From: Alphaproteobacteria bacterium
GTDB lineage: Bacteria > Pseudomonadota > Alphaproteobacteria > SMXP01
Length of the DNA stretch: 5,415 nucleotides
NCBI GenBank assembly: GCA_021774995.1
Contig: JAJFIM010000438.1
Location: 1 to 5,415, forward strand
Direction of reading: 5' to 3'
Below are positions 1 to 5,415 of this stretch, piece by piece. Position 1 is the first letter of the stretch. Each line of letters begins with the position of its first letter. Made by a program: the position numbers and the translations under genes. The notes beneath the pieces are model-generated. The model was given only the letters and a program-made list of their open reading frames with translations, had not been told where the DNA came from and did no database searches.

Positions 1-46
1 TTCCCGGTCGTTGGGAAGCTATAGATAACAAGGGGCAACACGCGCC

Positions 47-682
47 ATGACAAGAGAATTTAAGCGAATTTTCCGCCCTTTTATACTGTCCCTCACCGCC
101 CTGCTGTTGCTAACGGCCTGCCTGCCAACATCTGAAAATCCAGTTCTCGTAGACGGAGAACCACTCAGAGACCCCGCATTGGCTGGAGCCTGGGAGGGGG
201 TTATGGACGATGCGTCCGATCCGGTCACCCTTTATTTCATCAAGACCAACGAAAGCCGCGCAGACGACTACCCCGGCGGACTGGACTTGATCATGATCAG
301 CGAACCCTATAACGAGGAGGGACCCCAGGATTGGGCCGAACTCTATGCACTTTCAACGCGCATTGCCGACAGAACTTTTCTGAGCATTGAGTATCGTCGG
401 GATAACGGGGAAGAAATTACGGGATCAGAGCGCGGGTTTCATCTTTTCATGTACCAAATCACTGATGACGATCACTTGGTCGTAGCCGGCGTGGATGAAG
501 ACATTCTGACCGAACTTGTGGAAGAGGAAAAAATCGCCGGGTCTATTTCGGACAGCAAATGGTTTTCTGAAGTGCGCTTAACCGCCTCCAGCTCTGAACT
601 TGCCGCCTTCTTGGCGTCCGTTGATGTGGACAGTCTCTTTTCCCAACCCCTCGGCCCCTTCACCCGGGCCGCGCCTAATTGA
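47..682 (+). CDS. Putative outer-membrane lipoprotein of unknown function
   Basis: This encodes 211 residues that I cannot assign to a named family. The N-terminus is a lipoprotein signal: basic residues (R3, K6, R7, R10), a hydrophobic stretch at about 12-22, and a lipobox L22-T23-A24-C25, so cleavage and lipidation at Cys25 are expected. The residue after the cysteine is Leu, not Asp, so outer-membrane sorting is likelier than inner-membrane retention. The mature part of about 187 residues is rich in Asp and Glu, has no further membrane segment, and contains a LAGAWEG stretch near residue 45 followed by alternating polar/hydrophobic segments that could be beta strands; a calycin-like fold is only a guess. 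The ATG at 47 follows an AAGGGG ribosome site (30-35) with 11-nt spacing, and TATAGA at 20-25 could be a -10 box, with its -35 outside the window. It lies 59 nt upstream of trmFO on the same strand. The lipoprotein call is secure; the function is unknown. Confidence 0.85.
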   Translation: MTREFKRIFRPFILSLTALLLLTACLPTSENPVLVDGEPLRDPALAGAWEGVMDDASDPVTLYFIKTNESRADDYPGGLDLIMISEPYNEEGPQDWAELYALSTRIADRTFLSIEYRRDNGEEITGSERGFHLFMYQITDDDHLVVAGVDEDILTELVEEEKIAGSISDSKWFSEVRLTASSSELAAFLASVDVDSLFSQPLGPFTRAAPN

Positions 683-705
683 GCGCGCGCGATGCGAACG
701 CGCCA

Positions 706-733
706 TTGCCAAGCGCCCTTTAATCGCTAATAT
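706..733 (+). promoter_or_regulatory. Candidate promoter of trmFO
   Basis: TTGCCA (706-711) matches the sigma-70 -35 consensus at five of six positions. It is separated by 16 nt from TAATAT (728-733), which matches the -10 box at four of six. A start of transcription 6-7 nt downstream would fall at about 739-741, directly at the trmFO ATG (742). No Shine-Dalgarno sequence precedes that ATG, which fits a leaderless mRNA. This is inferred from motifs only. Confidence 0.35.
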
Positions 734-741
734 CGCGCGCC

Positions 742-2175
742 ATGACGAACAGCCCGCAAAAACCACTTCATATTATCGGCGGCGGTTTGGCCGGTTCTGA
801 AGCCGCCTGGCAGGCCGCAACGCTCGGGCTTCCCGTCATCCTTCACGAAATGCGGCCCGTACGCGGGACAGAGGCGCATCAATCCGATGGCCTGGCGGAA
901 CTGGTGTGCTCCAATTCTTTCCGCTCTGACGACGCCGAGAACAACGCGGTGGGCGTGCTGCACGCTGAAATGCGGTTGTGTAACTCCCTCATCATGCAGG
1001 CGGCGGACGCCAACAAAGTGCCCGCGGGCGGCGCGCTGGCGGTGGATCGCGAGGCCTTTTCACGCCACGTTCAATCCGTGCTGGAAGCCCACCCCCTGAT
1101 CGCCATTGAGCGCGCGGAAATCACGCGCCTTCCACCCGAAGAATGGGGAAGCGCCATCATCGCAACCGGCCCTTTGACTTCGCCCTCTTTGAGCGAAGCC
1201 ATCGGCGCCCTTACGGGTGAAGATGAATTGGCTTTCTTTGACGCCATCGCGCCCATTGTTCACAAAGACTCGATCAACTTTGACATTGTATGGTTCCAGT
1301 CGCGCTATGACAAAGTAGGCCCGATGGGCGACGGCGCCGATTACATCAATTGTCCGCTCACGCAAGAACAGTATGAAACTTTCATCCACGATTTGGACAC
1401 AGGCGACAAAACTACATTCAAGGAATGGGAGCAAAATACGCCTTATTTCGACGGCTGTCTGCCGATAGAAGTAATGGCCGCGCGTGGGCCTGAGACTTTG
1501 CGTTTTGGTCCGATGAAACCGGTGGGCCTGACAAACGCCCATGCGCCGGACGTCAAACCCTACGCCGTCGTGCAATTGCGCCAAGACAATAAACTGGGAA
1601 CCCTTTATAATATGGTGGGTTTTCAAACCAAGTTAAAACACGGCGAGCAAAAACGCGTGTTCCGCAAGATACCAGGTCTGGAGGCGGCCGAGTTTGCCCG
1701 GCTTGGCGGTCTGCACCGCAACACTTTTCTCAACAGCCCAAAGCTTCTTGACCACCGGCTGAACTTGCGCGCGGCGCCGCGCCTCACTTTCGCGGGTCAG
1801 ATGACCGGCGTTGAAGGCTATGTCGAAAGCGCCGCAACAGGACTGTTGGCCGGACGCTTCGCTGCAAGTGACAGACAAGGGCGCGCGCTTGCACCGCCCC
1901 CGCCCACAACCGCCATGGGCGCACTGCTTGACCACATCACAGGCGGCGCCGACGCCAAGACATTTCAACCGATGAATATCAACTTCGGGCTGTTTCCGCC
2001 CATTGACGCGCCCAAGCCTGCTGAGGGCAAGCGCCTGCGCGGCAAAGAAAAAGGCCGGGCGCGCAAAAAAGCCATGGCGATGCGCGCGCTTGGCGACATA
2101 AAACGTTGGGTCGGAATGGACGCCTCAATAGCGTCCCGCCACCATCGCCTTGATCATCCGGAATTGACGGCCTAA
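742..2175 (+). CDS. trmFO: Methylenetetrahydrofolate-tRNA (uracil-54-C5)-methyltransferase TrmFO
   Basis: This cytosolic flavoenzyme makes ribothymidine (m5U54) in the T-loop of tRNAs, taking the carbon from 5,10-methylene-tetrahydrofolate and reducing it with FADH2. The 477-residue protein opens with an FAD-binding Rossmann motif, G13-G-G-L-A-G18-S-E. A Cys lies in AELVCSNSFRS (C56), corresponding to the Cys53 region of Bacillus TrmFO, and a second in FDGCLPIEVMAARG (C239), corresponding to Cys226. The block RFGPMKPVGL follows, then FAGQMTGVEGYVESAATG near residues 350-370 and NINFGLFPP near 412-420. All are family hallmarks, and the length is within the usual range. The start puts the FAD motif at the usual distance from the N-terminus; no ribosome site is visible, so translation may be leaderless. 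The last 17 codons overlap the 3' end of the opposing NDUFAF6-like gene. Alternative identity as the paralogue GidA/MnmG is excluded by the length (MnmG is over 600 residues) and the TrmFO-specific Cys contexts. Confidence 0.97.
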   Translation: MTNSPQKPLHIIGGGLAGSEAAWQAATLGLPVILHEMRPVRGTEAHQSDGLAELVCSNSFRSDDAENNAVGVLHAEMRLCNSLIMQAADANKVPAGGALAVDREAFSRHVQSVLEAHPLIAIERAEITRLPPEEWGSAIIATGPLTSPSLSEAIGALTGEDELAFFDAIAPIVHKDSINFDIVWFQSRYDKVGPMGDGADYINCPLTQEQYETFIHDLDTGDKTTFKEWEQNTPYFDGCLPIEVMAARGPETLRFGPMKPVGLTNAHAPDVKPYAVVQLRQDNKLGTLYNMVGFQTKLKHGEQKRVFRKIPGLEAAEFARLGGLHRNTFLNSPKLLDHRLNLRAAPRLTFAGQMTGVEGYVESAATGLLAGRFAASDRQGRALAPPPPTTAMGALLDHITGGADAKTFQPMNINFGLFPPIDAPKPAEGKRLRGKEKGRARKKAMAMRALGDIKRWVGMDASIASRHHRLDHPELTA

Positions 2176-2997
2176 TAGAGTAATTTCCGTAGACTGATGG
2201 AATGGATCAAATCCTGACCGGGACATCACTCGCAGATAGGCCGCGCACAGGCTCAACGGCAAAAAAGCGGGCAAGGCCGCATCCGGCGCCTGCTTGAGAT
2301 CCTGCCGGGCGACATCAAGCCACGACTGCGCAAGGGCTATCATCTCCCGAAATGCTTTTTTGGCGCCAGCGGACCACGCGCCTGTGGATAATTCGCCAAC
2401 AGAGATATCGCAAGCGGACAATGTCTCTTGCGGGATGTAGCACTGGCCGCGCGCGGCATGAATTGGTAAAGCGCGCAGCAATCCCGTTAGAGCCCACGCC
2501 ACTCCGGCGCTATGCGCGGCGCGTTTCAAATTCTCGCGCGCCTCTCCTTCGGTTAATATCATTGCCGCAAGGTTCATCACGGAAGAAGACGTCGCATGGG
2601 CGTATTTTAATAGATCCTGCTCACTCGCAATCGGTTGATTCTCAAGGTCGGTCCCGTGCGCATCGATCAGGGCGTCGAAATACGCGCGCGGCAAGGAATC
2701 CAATTCCACAGTGACGGCCAGCGCATCAACCACTTCATGCCTGCGCGGCGCACCCGCATAAAGACCCTCTATGGCTTCGCGCCACCATTGCAGACGAATT
2801 TCCCCTAACATGGGCTCGCGCACCCGCTCACGCGTTTGCGCCACTTCAAATGCGAATGCATATATCGCAAACAGAGATAATCTTTTTTCATTTGGGCTAA
2901 AAAGGGCGCTGAGATATCTGTCTTCATCGTTTTGCTTGACCAGATCAGTGCAATAGTTATATCCAGTCTTAGACATTTGTCTGTCACATGCTTTCAT
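2125..2997 (-). CDS. Squalene/phytoene-synthase-fold protein, NDUFAF6-like (probable complex I assembly factor)
   Basis: This encodes 290 residues of the squalene/phytoene synthase superfamily, but both Asp-rich catalytic motifs are gone. Where a synthase reads YAFCRxxDDxxDD, this reads Y46-AFAFEVAQTRER, and where it reads LRDxxEDxRRGRxYLP, this reads L174-RALPIHAARGQCYIP. It therefore cannot bind the Mg-diphosphate in the usual way. Instead it follows mitochondrial NDUFAF6, recalled from memory: YC-DLV near residue 15, RLQWWREAIE at 68-77, LRALP-HAARGQ at 174-185, ALPAFLP and a FDPFH box near the C-terminus. NDUFAF6 is needed for complex I assembly; the bacterial role is inferred. The outer ATG (2997) has no ribosome site. 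Met8 (ATG ending at 2976) also lacks a good one but gives the N-terminus nearer the family's (283 residues). The gene is convergent with trmFO, overlapping it by 51 nt, and divergent from sodB. A standard phytoene synthase annotation would be misleading. Confidence 0.88.
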   Translation of the reverse strand: MKACDRQMSKTGYNYCTDLVKQNDEDRYLSALFSPNEKRLSLFAIYAFAFEVAQTRERVREPMLGEIRLQWWREAIEGLYAGAPRRHEVVDALAVTVELDSLPRAYFDALIDAHGTDLENQPIASEQDLLKYAHATSSSVMNLAAMILTEGEARENLKRAAHSAGVAWALTGLLRALPIHAARGQCYIPQETLSACDISVGELSTGAWSAGAKKAFREMIALAQSWLDVARQDLKQAPDAALPAFLPLSLCAAYLRVMSRSGFDPFHQSTEITLLGRQFRMIKAMVAGRY

Positions 2998-3022
2998 TAA
3001 GCTGAAATTTTTCGATCCGCGT

Positions 3023-3039
3023 TTTGCCGGAATGGCAAA
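3023..3039. promoter_or_regulatory. Inverted repeat between NDUFAF6-like gene and sodB, possible operator
   Basis: A perfect 6-bp inverted repeat, TTTGCC (3023-3028) and GGCAAA (3034-3039), separated by GGAAT, lies in the short intergenic region between two divergent genes. It ends 34 nt before the sodB ATG and 26-47 nt from the starts of the opposite gene. Position and symmetry suit a repressor site acting on one or both genes. No U-tract follows, so it is not a terminator. I cannot assign the regulator, and no clear -35/-10 pair for sodB could be chosen nearby. Confidence 0.35.
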
Positions 3040-3058
3040 TGCGCCTGTTGTTTTTCAC

Positions 3059-3062
3059 GGAG
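3059..3062 (+). promoter_or_regulatory. Ribosome binding site fixing the sodB start
   Basis: GGAG (within ACGGAGTAAA) sits 11 nt before the ATG at 3074. That ATG also gives the canonical SOD N-terminus (MTIELPALPY). An in-frame ATG at 3032 has no such site and would add 14 residues unlike the family, so 3074 is preferred. Confidence 0.65.
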
Positions 3063-3073
3063 TAAAATCAATC

Positions 3074-3664
3074 ATGACAATCGAACTGCCTGCCCTGCCC
3101 TACGCAAAAAACGCGCTTGAACCGCATATCTCTGAACGCACTTTAGACTTTCACTATGGCAAACACCACCAAACCTATGTTGCCAAACTCAATGAAGCGA
3201 TTGCCGATACGCCGCTGGAGAATAAATCTCTGGAAGACATCATCAGCCAGACAGCAGGCGATGAGAATCGCATCGGCGTCTTTAATAACGCCGCTCAAAT
3301 TTGGAATCACACATTTTATTGGAACTGCATGAAGCCCGGCGGCGGGGACGCCCCGAGCGGCGAACTGGCGGCGCGCATCGACGCGGAAATCGGCGGCGTA
3401 ACGAGCTTAAACGAAGCCCTGAAAGCGGCGGCTTTGGGCCGGTTTGGCAGTGGCTGGGCGTGGTTGGTTGAAGACCAGGGCAAGCTCGCCATCACCTCGA
3501 CCGGAAATGCGGATCTGCCTATGGCCCACGGTCAAAAAGCACTGCTCACCATCGACGTCTGGGAACACGCCTATTACCTGGATTATCAAAACCGCAGACC
3601 CGATTACGTGGACGCGTTTTTGACGCATTTGATAAATTGGGAATTTGTCGCCAAGAACCTGTAG
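3074..3664 (+). CDS. sodB: Superoxide dismutase, iron type
   Basis: This enzyme dismutates superoxide to hydrogen peroxide and oxygen, almost certainly in the cytoplasm since no signal peptide is present. From the ATG at 3074 it has 196 residues, the normal FeSOD length. The four metal ligands are visible as H27 (LDFHYGKHH), H79 (AAQIWNHTFYW), D161 and H165 (DVWEHAYYLDY). The second-sphere residues Y35, H31 and W128 (FGSGWAWLV) are present. Metal preference is read from two positions: Gln75 in AAQIWNH, and Ala146 in STGNAD where Mn enzymes carry Gln. Both are iron-type, although cambialism cannot be excluded. The C-terminus NWEFVAKNL is typical. The gene is divergent from the NDUFAF6-like gene, with an inverted repeat between them, and is followed at 31 nt by a strong hairpin terminator, so it is probably transcribed alone. 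Confidence 0.97.
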   Translation: MTIELPALPYAKNALEPHISERTLDFHYGKHHQTYVAKLNEAIADTPLENKSLEDIISQTAGDENRIGVFNNAAQIWNHTFYWNCMKPGGGDAPSGELAARIDAEIGGVTSLNEALKAAALGRFGSGWAWLVEDQGKLAITSTGNADLPMAHGQKALLTIDVWEHAYYLDYQNRRPDYVDAFLTHLINWEFVAKNL

Positions 3665-3694
3665 ATCCGCGCTATCACTTGACTGATTCCGAGA

Positions 3695-3732
3695 AAAGGG
3701 CCGCTCCGGGAAAATTCCCCAAGCGGCCCTTT
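3695..3732. terminator. Bidirectional intrinsic terminator between sodB and the PuuD-like gene
   Basis: A perfect 11-bp inverted repeat, AAAGGGCCGCT (3695-3705) and AGCGGCCCTTT (3722-3732), encloses a loop that itself can pair GGGA with TCCC. The stem is GC-rich. It carries A/T ends on both sides, so each strand reads a T-run at its 3' end. It lies between two convergent genes, ending sodB 31 nt after its stop and the opposing gene 20 nt after its stop. Confidence 0.9.
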
Positions 3733-3751
3733 GCTTATTGCGCCTCGCCTC

Positions 3752-4372
3752 TTAGTACAAATTCTGCGCCGACACCATGCCGAAAAACATCGGAAAGGAC
3801 AGCAATGTATTGGTGCGCGAAAAGAGCATTGCCGTGCGCGCCGCTGCGGGCTTGGCGTCCGCCGGCGCATCGATCAGCCCAAGAGCAATTTTCTGATTGG
3901 GCCAGATAATAAACCACACATTGATGAACATGATGATCGCCAACCACATGCCCAATCCAATTGCCGTATGCTTGGGAACGGCAAAGCCTTCAACCGCGCC
4001 CAAGGTCAATGCCGGGATAAGGTAGCCGTTCATCATGGCCAGAACGAGCCCCGTGACCAATGTGGCCATGGCGCCCCACCTGAACCACCACAAAGTGGCG
4101 GGTGCGATGACTTTGCTGATGGCCGGTTTTTGCTCATCAGGGATCTTCGGCATATTGGGGATTTGTATAAAGTTAAAATACCACAACAAGCCGATCCACA
4201 TGACGCCGCTCAACACATGCGCCCAGCGCCAGAAAAAAGCCCAAAATGTATGACTGCCCAGTGCAGCGCCCACATTGAAATTCATGGACTGCAAATAAAT
4301 CACAAGAAAAAGAAGTACCAGGACCAATCCGGCAATAACTGTTTTTTTAAGGTCCGAAAGAATCGCCGCCAT
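3752..4372 (-). CDS. Urate hydroxylase PuuD / Urate_ox_N (DUF989) family membrane protein, short form
   Basis: This encodes 206 residues of an integral membrane protein. Hydrophobic segments lie at about 11-28, 44-66, 97-118, 135-157 and 190-204. Conserved blocks typical of the PuuD/Urate_ox_N family are RWAHVLSGVMWIGLLWYFNF (49-68, with His52 inside a membrane segment), a QIPNMPKIPDEQKPAI loop (70-85), FRWGAMATLVTG (97-108), NVWFIIWPNQK (151-161) and SRTNTLLSFPMFFGM (185-199). Full-length PuuD of about 400 residues adds a C-terminal cytochrome c domain and oxidises urate. Here that domain is absent: no CXXCH is present and the ORF ends cleanly after ...SAQNLY. No purine-catabolism gene is visible, so urate as substrate is unproven; haem binding through intramembrane His residues (52, 135) is an inference. 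The start is supported by a strong ribosome site. The gene has its own probable promoter, lies 128 nt downstream of secF, and shares a terminator with sodB. Family confidence is high, function low. Confidence 0.85.
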   Translation of the reverse strand: MAAILSDLKKTVIAGLVLVLLFLVIYLQSMNFNVGAALGSHTFWAFFWRWAHVLSGVMWIGLLWYFNFIQIPNMPKIPDEQKPAISKVIAPATLWWFRWGAMATLVTGLVLAMMNGYLIPALTLGAVEGFAVPKHTAIGLGMWLAIIMFINVWFIIWPNQKIALGLIDAPADAKPAAARTAMLFSRTNTLLSFPMFFGMVSAQNLY

Positions 4373-4378
4373 CGGATA

Positions 4379-4386
4379 TCTCCTCC
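4379..4386 (-). promoter_or_regulatory. Strong ribosome binding site of the PuuD-like gene
   Basis: On the minus strand GGAGGAGA ends 6 nt before the ATG at 4372, a near-ideal Shine-Dalgarno sequence and spacing. It is the best such site in the window and fixes the start codon. Confidence 0.85.
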
Positions 4387-4405
4387 ACCATTATCAGAAG
4401 GAGCG

Positions 4406-4435
4406 TTTATACCATGAGTCGAGACAAATTGTCGC
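4406..4435 (-). promoter_or_regulatory. Candidate promoter of the PuuD-like gene with overlapping palindrome
   Basis: On the minus strand GCGACA (4435-4430) and TATAAA (4411-4406) are separated by 18 nt, a fair sigma-70-type pair. The implied start of transcription is near 4399 and leaves a short leader with the ribosome site in it. A palindrome GACAA-A-TTGTC (4423-4433, plus-strand reading) overlaps the -35 box and could be an operator. This suggests the gene is not solely dependent on read-through from secF. Motif evidence only. Confidence 0.35.
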
Positions 4436-4500
4436 AATGGTTAATAGAGAGGAGATTAGTGGTTTAAATCCCGGAAAACCGCCAAGAACTTAACATCCCA

Positions 4501-5415
4501 TCAGGATTTGGCGCCGGCCTTGGCGCCGTGGCCGCTCCAATCGCGCTTCACATCCGTCACCAGAAGCAGAGGCGACGCGATGAAAATCGACGAATAGGTC
4601 CCGACGAAAATACCCCAGATCATAGCGAAGGTAAAACCCTGAATAACGGCGCCGCCGAATATATAAAGTGAGAACAAAGCCAGCAGCGTTGTCAGCGACG
4701 TCATGACGGTCCGCGACAGGGTTTCGTTGATGGAGTGGTCCAACAACTCCGCCAAATCCATTTTTTTGAATTTACGCAAATTTTCCCGCACCCGGTCATA
4801 AACCACCACCGTGTCGTTCATGGAATAGCCGACGATGGTCAGGATAGCCGCAATAATAGACAGATTAAATTCCAGTTGGGTGATCGCAAACATACCAACG
4901 GTCAAGATCACGTCATGAACAAGGGCTAAAACGGCGCCGAGGCTGAATTGCCATTCAAAGCGAAACCAGATGTAAATCAGCATGAGGAAAACCGACAGCA
5001 CAACGGCCAGGGTACCTTGCTGAACCAGCTCCCCGCTCACCTTAGGCCCTACAACTTCAATGCGATTGTAAATGACGCCATCGCCCAAAGAACGCGTCAG
5101 TGTGTCTTGCACCAACGTTATCACGACTTGTTCGTTTTTTTCGGTTTCTTCCGCGTCTTGTTGATCGCTGCGCGACGCTTGCTGCTCAATTACAATCAGC
5201 ACCTCATCGGGTTTGCCGAATTCCTGAACTTTGACGTCACCCAAACCCAAATCACCCAAAGAGCTTCGGATGAGGCCCAGATCAGCGGTGTCTTGGGGCG
5301 TTTGGATTTCAATCAGCGTCCCGCCTCTGAAATCAATTCCAAAATTTAATCCTTCAGCAAAAAACAGAGCCAAAGACGCCACTACCAATGCCGCTGAGAA
5401 TGCAAAAGCCAGCTT
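4501..5415 (-). CDS. secF: Protein translocase subunit SecF (5' end outside the window)
   Basis: SecF works with SecD in the inner membrane, using the proton gradient to help pull exported proteins through SecYEG. The reading frame stays open to the right edge, giving 304 visible residues starting KLAFAFSAALVV; a TTG at 5388 inside this first membrane helix is not the true start. Visible parts in order: the end of TM1 (about 1-19), GLNFGIDFRGG (22-32, the SecD/SecF signature), a periplasmic domain to about residue 121 with a Gln/Glu/Asp-rich linker at 78-96, VGPKVSGEL (122-130), then five membrane helices from about 133 to 284. These include the conserved WQFSLGAVLALVHDV and VGYSMNDTVVVYDRVREN (195-212) blocks. 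The tail is short and basic. Only roughly the first 10-25 residues should be missing. secD is expected immediately beyond the edge but cannot be seen. Very confident. Confidence 0.96.
   Translation of the reverse strand, partial: KLAFAFSAALVVASLALFFAEGLNFGIDFRGGTLIEIQTPQDTADLGLIRSSLGDLGLGDVKVQEFGKPDEVLIVIEQQASRSDQQDAEETEKNEQVVITLVQDTLTRSLGDGVIYNRIEVVGPKVSGELVQQGTLAVVLSVFLMLIYIWFRFEWQFSLGAVLALVHDVILTVGMFAITQLEFNLSIIAAILTIVGYSMNDTVVVYDRVRENLRKFKKMDLAELLDHSINETLSRTVMTSLTTLLALFSLYIFGGAVIQGFTFAMIWGIFVGTYSSIFIASPLLLVTDVKRDWSGHGAKAGAKS

Noticed and set aside
1..17. TTCCC-N7-GGGAA inverted repeat
   Set aside because: It is short and abuts the window edge, so it could be part of an upstream terminator or simply chance; not enough context to call.
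41..51. Identical CGCGCCATGAC at the start codons of both the lipoprotein (41-51) and trmFO (736-746)
   Set aside because: An 11-nt match including a start codon in GC-rich DNA is easily chance and carries no recognised signal.
683..705. GC-rich alternating stretch after the lipoprotein stop, possible terminator
   Set aside because: Pairing is weak and ambiguous and no T-run follows.
1060..1626. Minus-strand ORF of 188 codons
   Set aside because: It is a shadow of trmFO, whose protein is conserved through this entire stretch.
3032..3073. Upstream in-frame ATG giving a 14-residue extension of SodB
   Set aside because: The extension is unlike any SOD N-terminus, has no ribosome site, and begins inside the inverted repeat; the ATG at 3074 fits the family.
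3731..4417. Plus-strand ORF of 228 codons
   Set aside because: It lies antisense over the whole PuuD-like gene, is rich in His, Gln, Arg and Pro without any domain, and the opposite strand encodes a recognisable membrane protein with an ideal ribosome site.
4948..5349. Plus-strand ORF of 133 codons
   Set aside because: It is antisense to secF and has no coherent domain or ribosome site.
5386..5388. TTG as the start codon of secF
   Set aside because: The frame continues open to the window edge and the upstream residues (KLAFAFSAA) complete the first membrane helix, so the real start lies outside.

Overview
The window reads as ordinary chromosomal DNA from an alphaproteobacterium. The evidence is a folate-dependent TrmFO, a SecF of proteobacterial type, an iron superoxide dismutase, and a squalene/phytoene-synthase-fold protein closely resembling mitochondrial NDUFAF6. 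GANTC sites, the target of the alphaproteobacterial CcrM methylase, also look scarce. GC content is moderate. I see no tRNA, rRNA, CRISPR array, insertion sequence or phage gene.

Layout from left to right: (1) 47-682 (+), an orphan lipoprotein with a clear lipobox. (2) 742-2175 (+), trmFO, with a promoter-like pair so close to its ATG that the mRNA may be leaderless. (3) 2125-2997 (-), a NDUFAF6-like protein converging on trmFO with a 51-nt overlap of the two 3' ends. (4) 3074-3664 (+), sodB (Fe type), divergent from gene 3 across a short intergenic region that holds a perfect inverted repeat. (5) 3695-3732, a strong hairpin that can end transcription from both sides. (6) 3752-4372 (-), a short polytopic membrane protein of the urate hydroxylase PuuD / Urate_ox_N family. 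(7) 4501 to the right edge (-), secF, whose 5' end lies outside the window.

Functional themes are tRNA modification (trmFO), membrane protein export (secF), oxidative stress defence (sodB) and probable respiratory complex I assembly (NDUFAF6-like). In many alphaproteobacteria secDF is followed by a NDUFAF3-like (Mth938/DUF498) gene and then the NDUFAF6-like gene. Here secF and the NDUFAF6-like gene are about 1.5 kb apart, no NDUFAF3-like gene lies between them, and sodB plus the PuuD-like gene occupy the gap. That rearranged neighbourhood, the catalytically dead synthase fold, the short PuuD-like protein and the orphan lipoprotein are the points most worth a second look. I found no convincing evidence of a wholly new multi-gene system.
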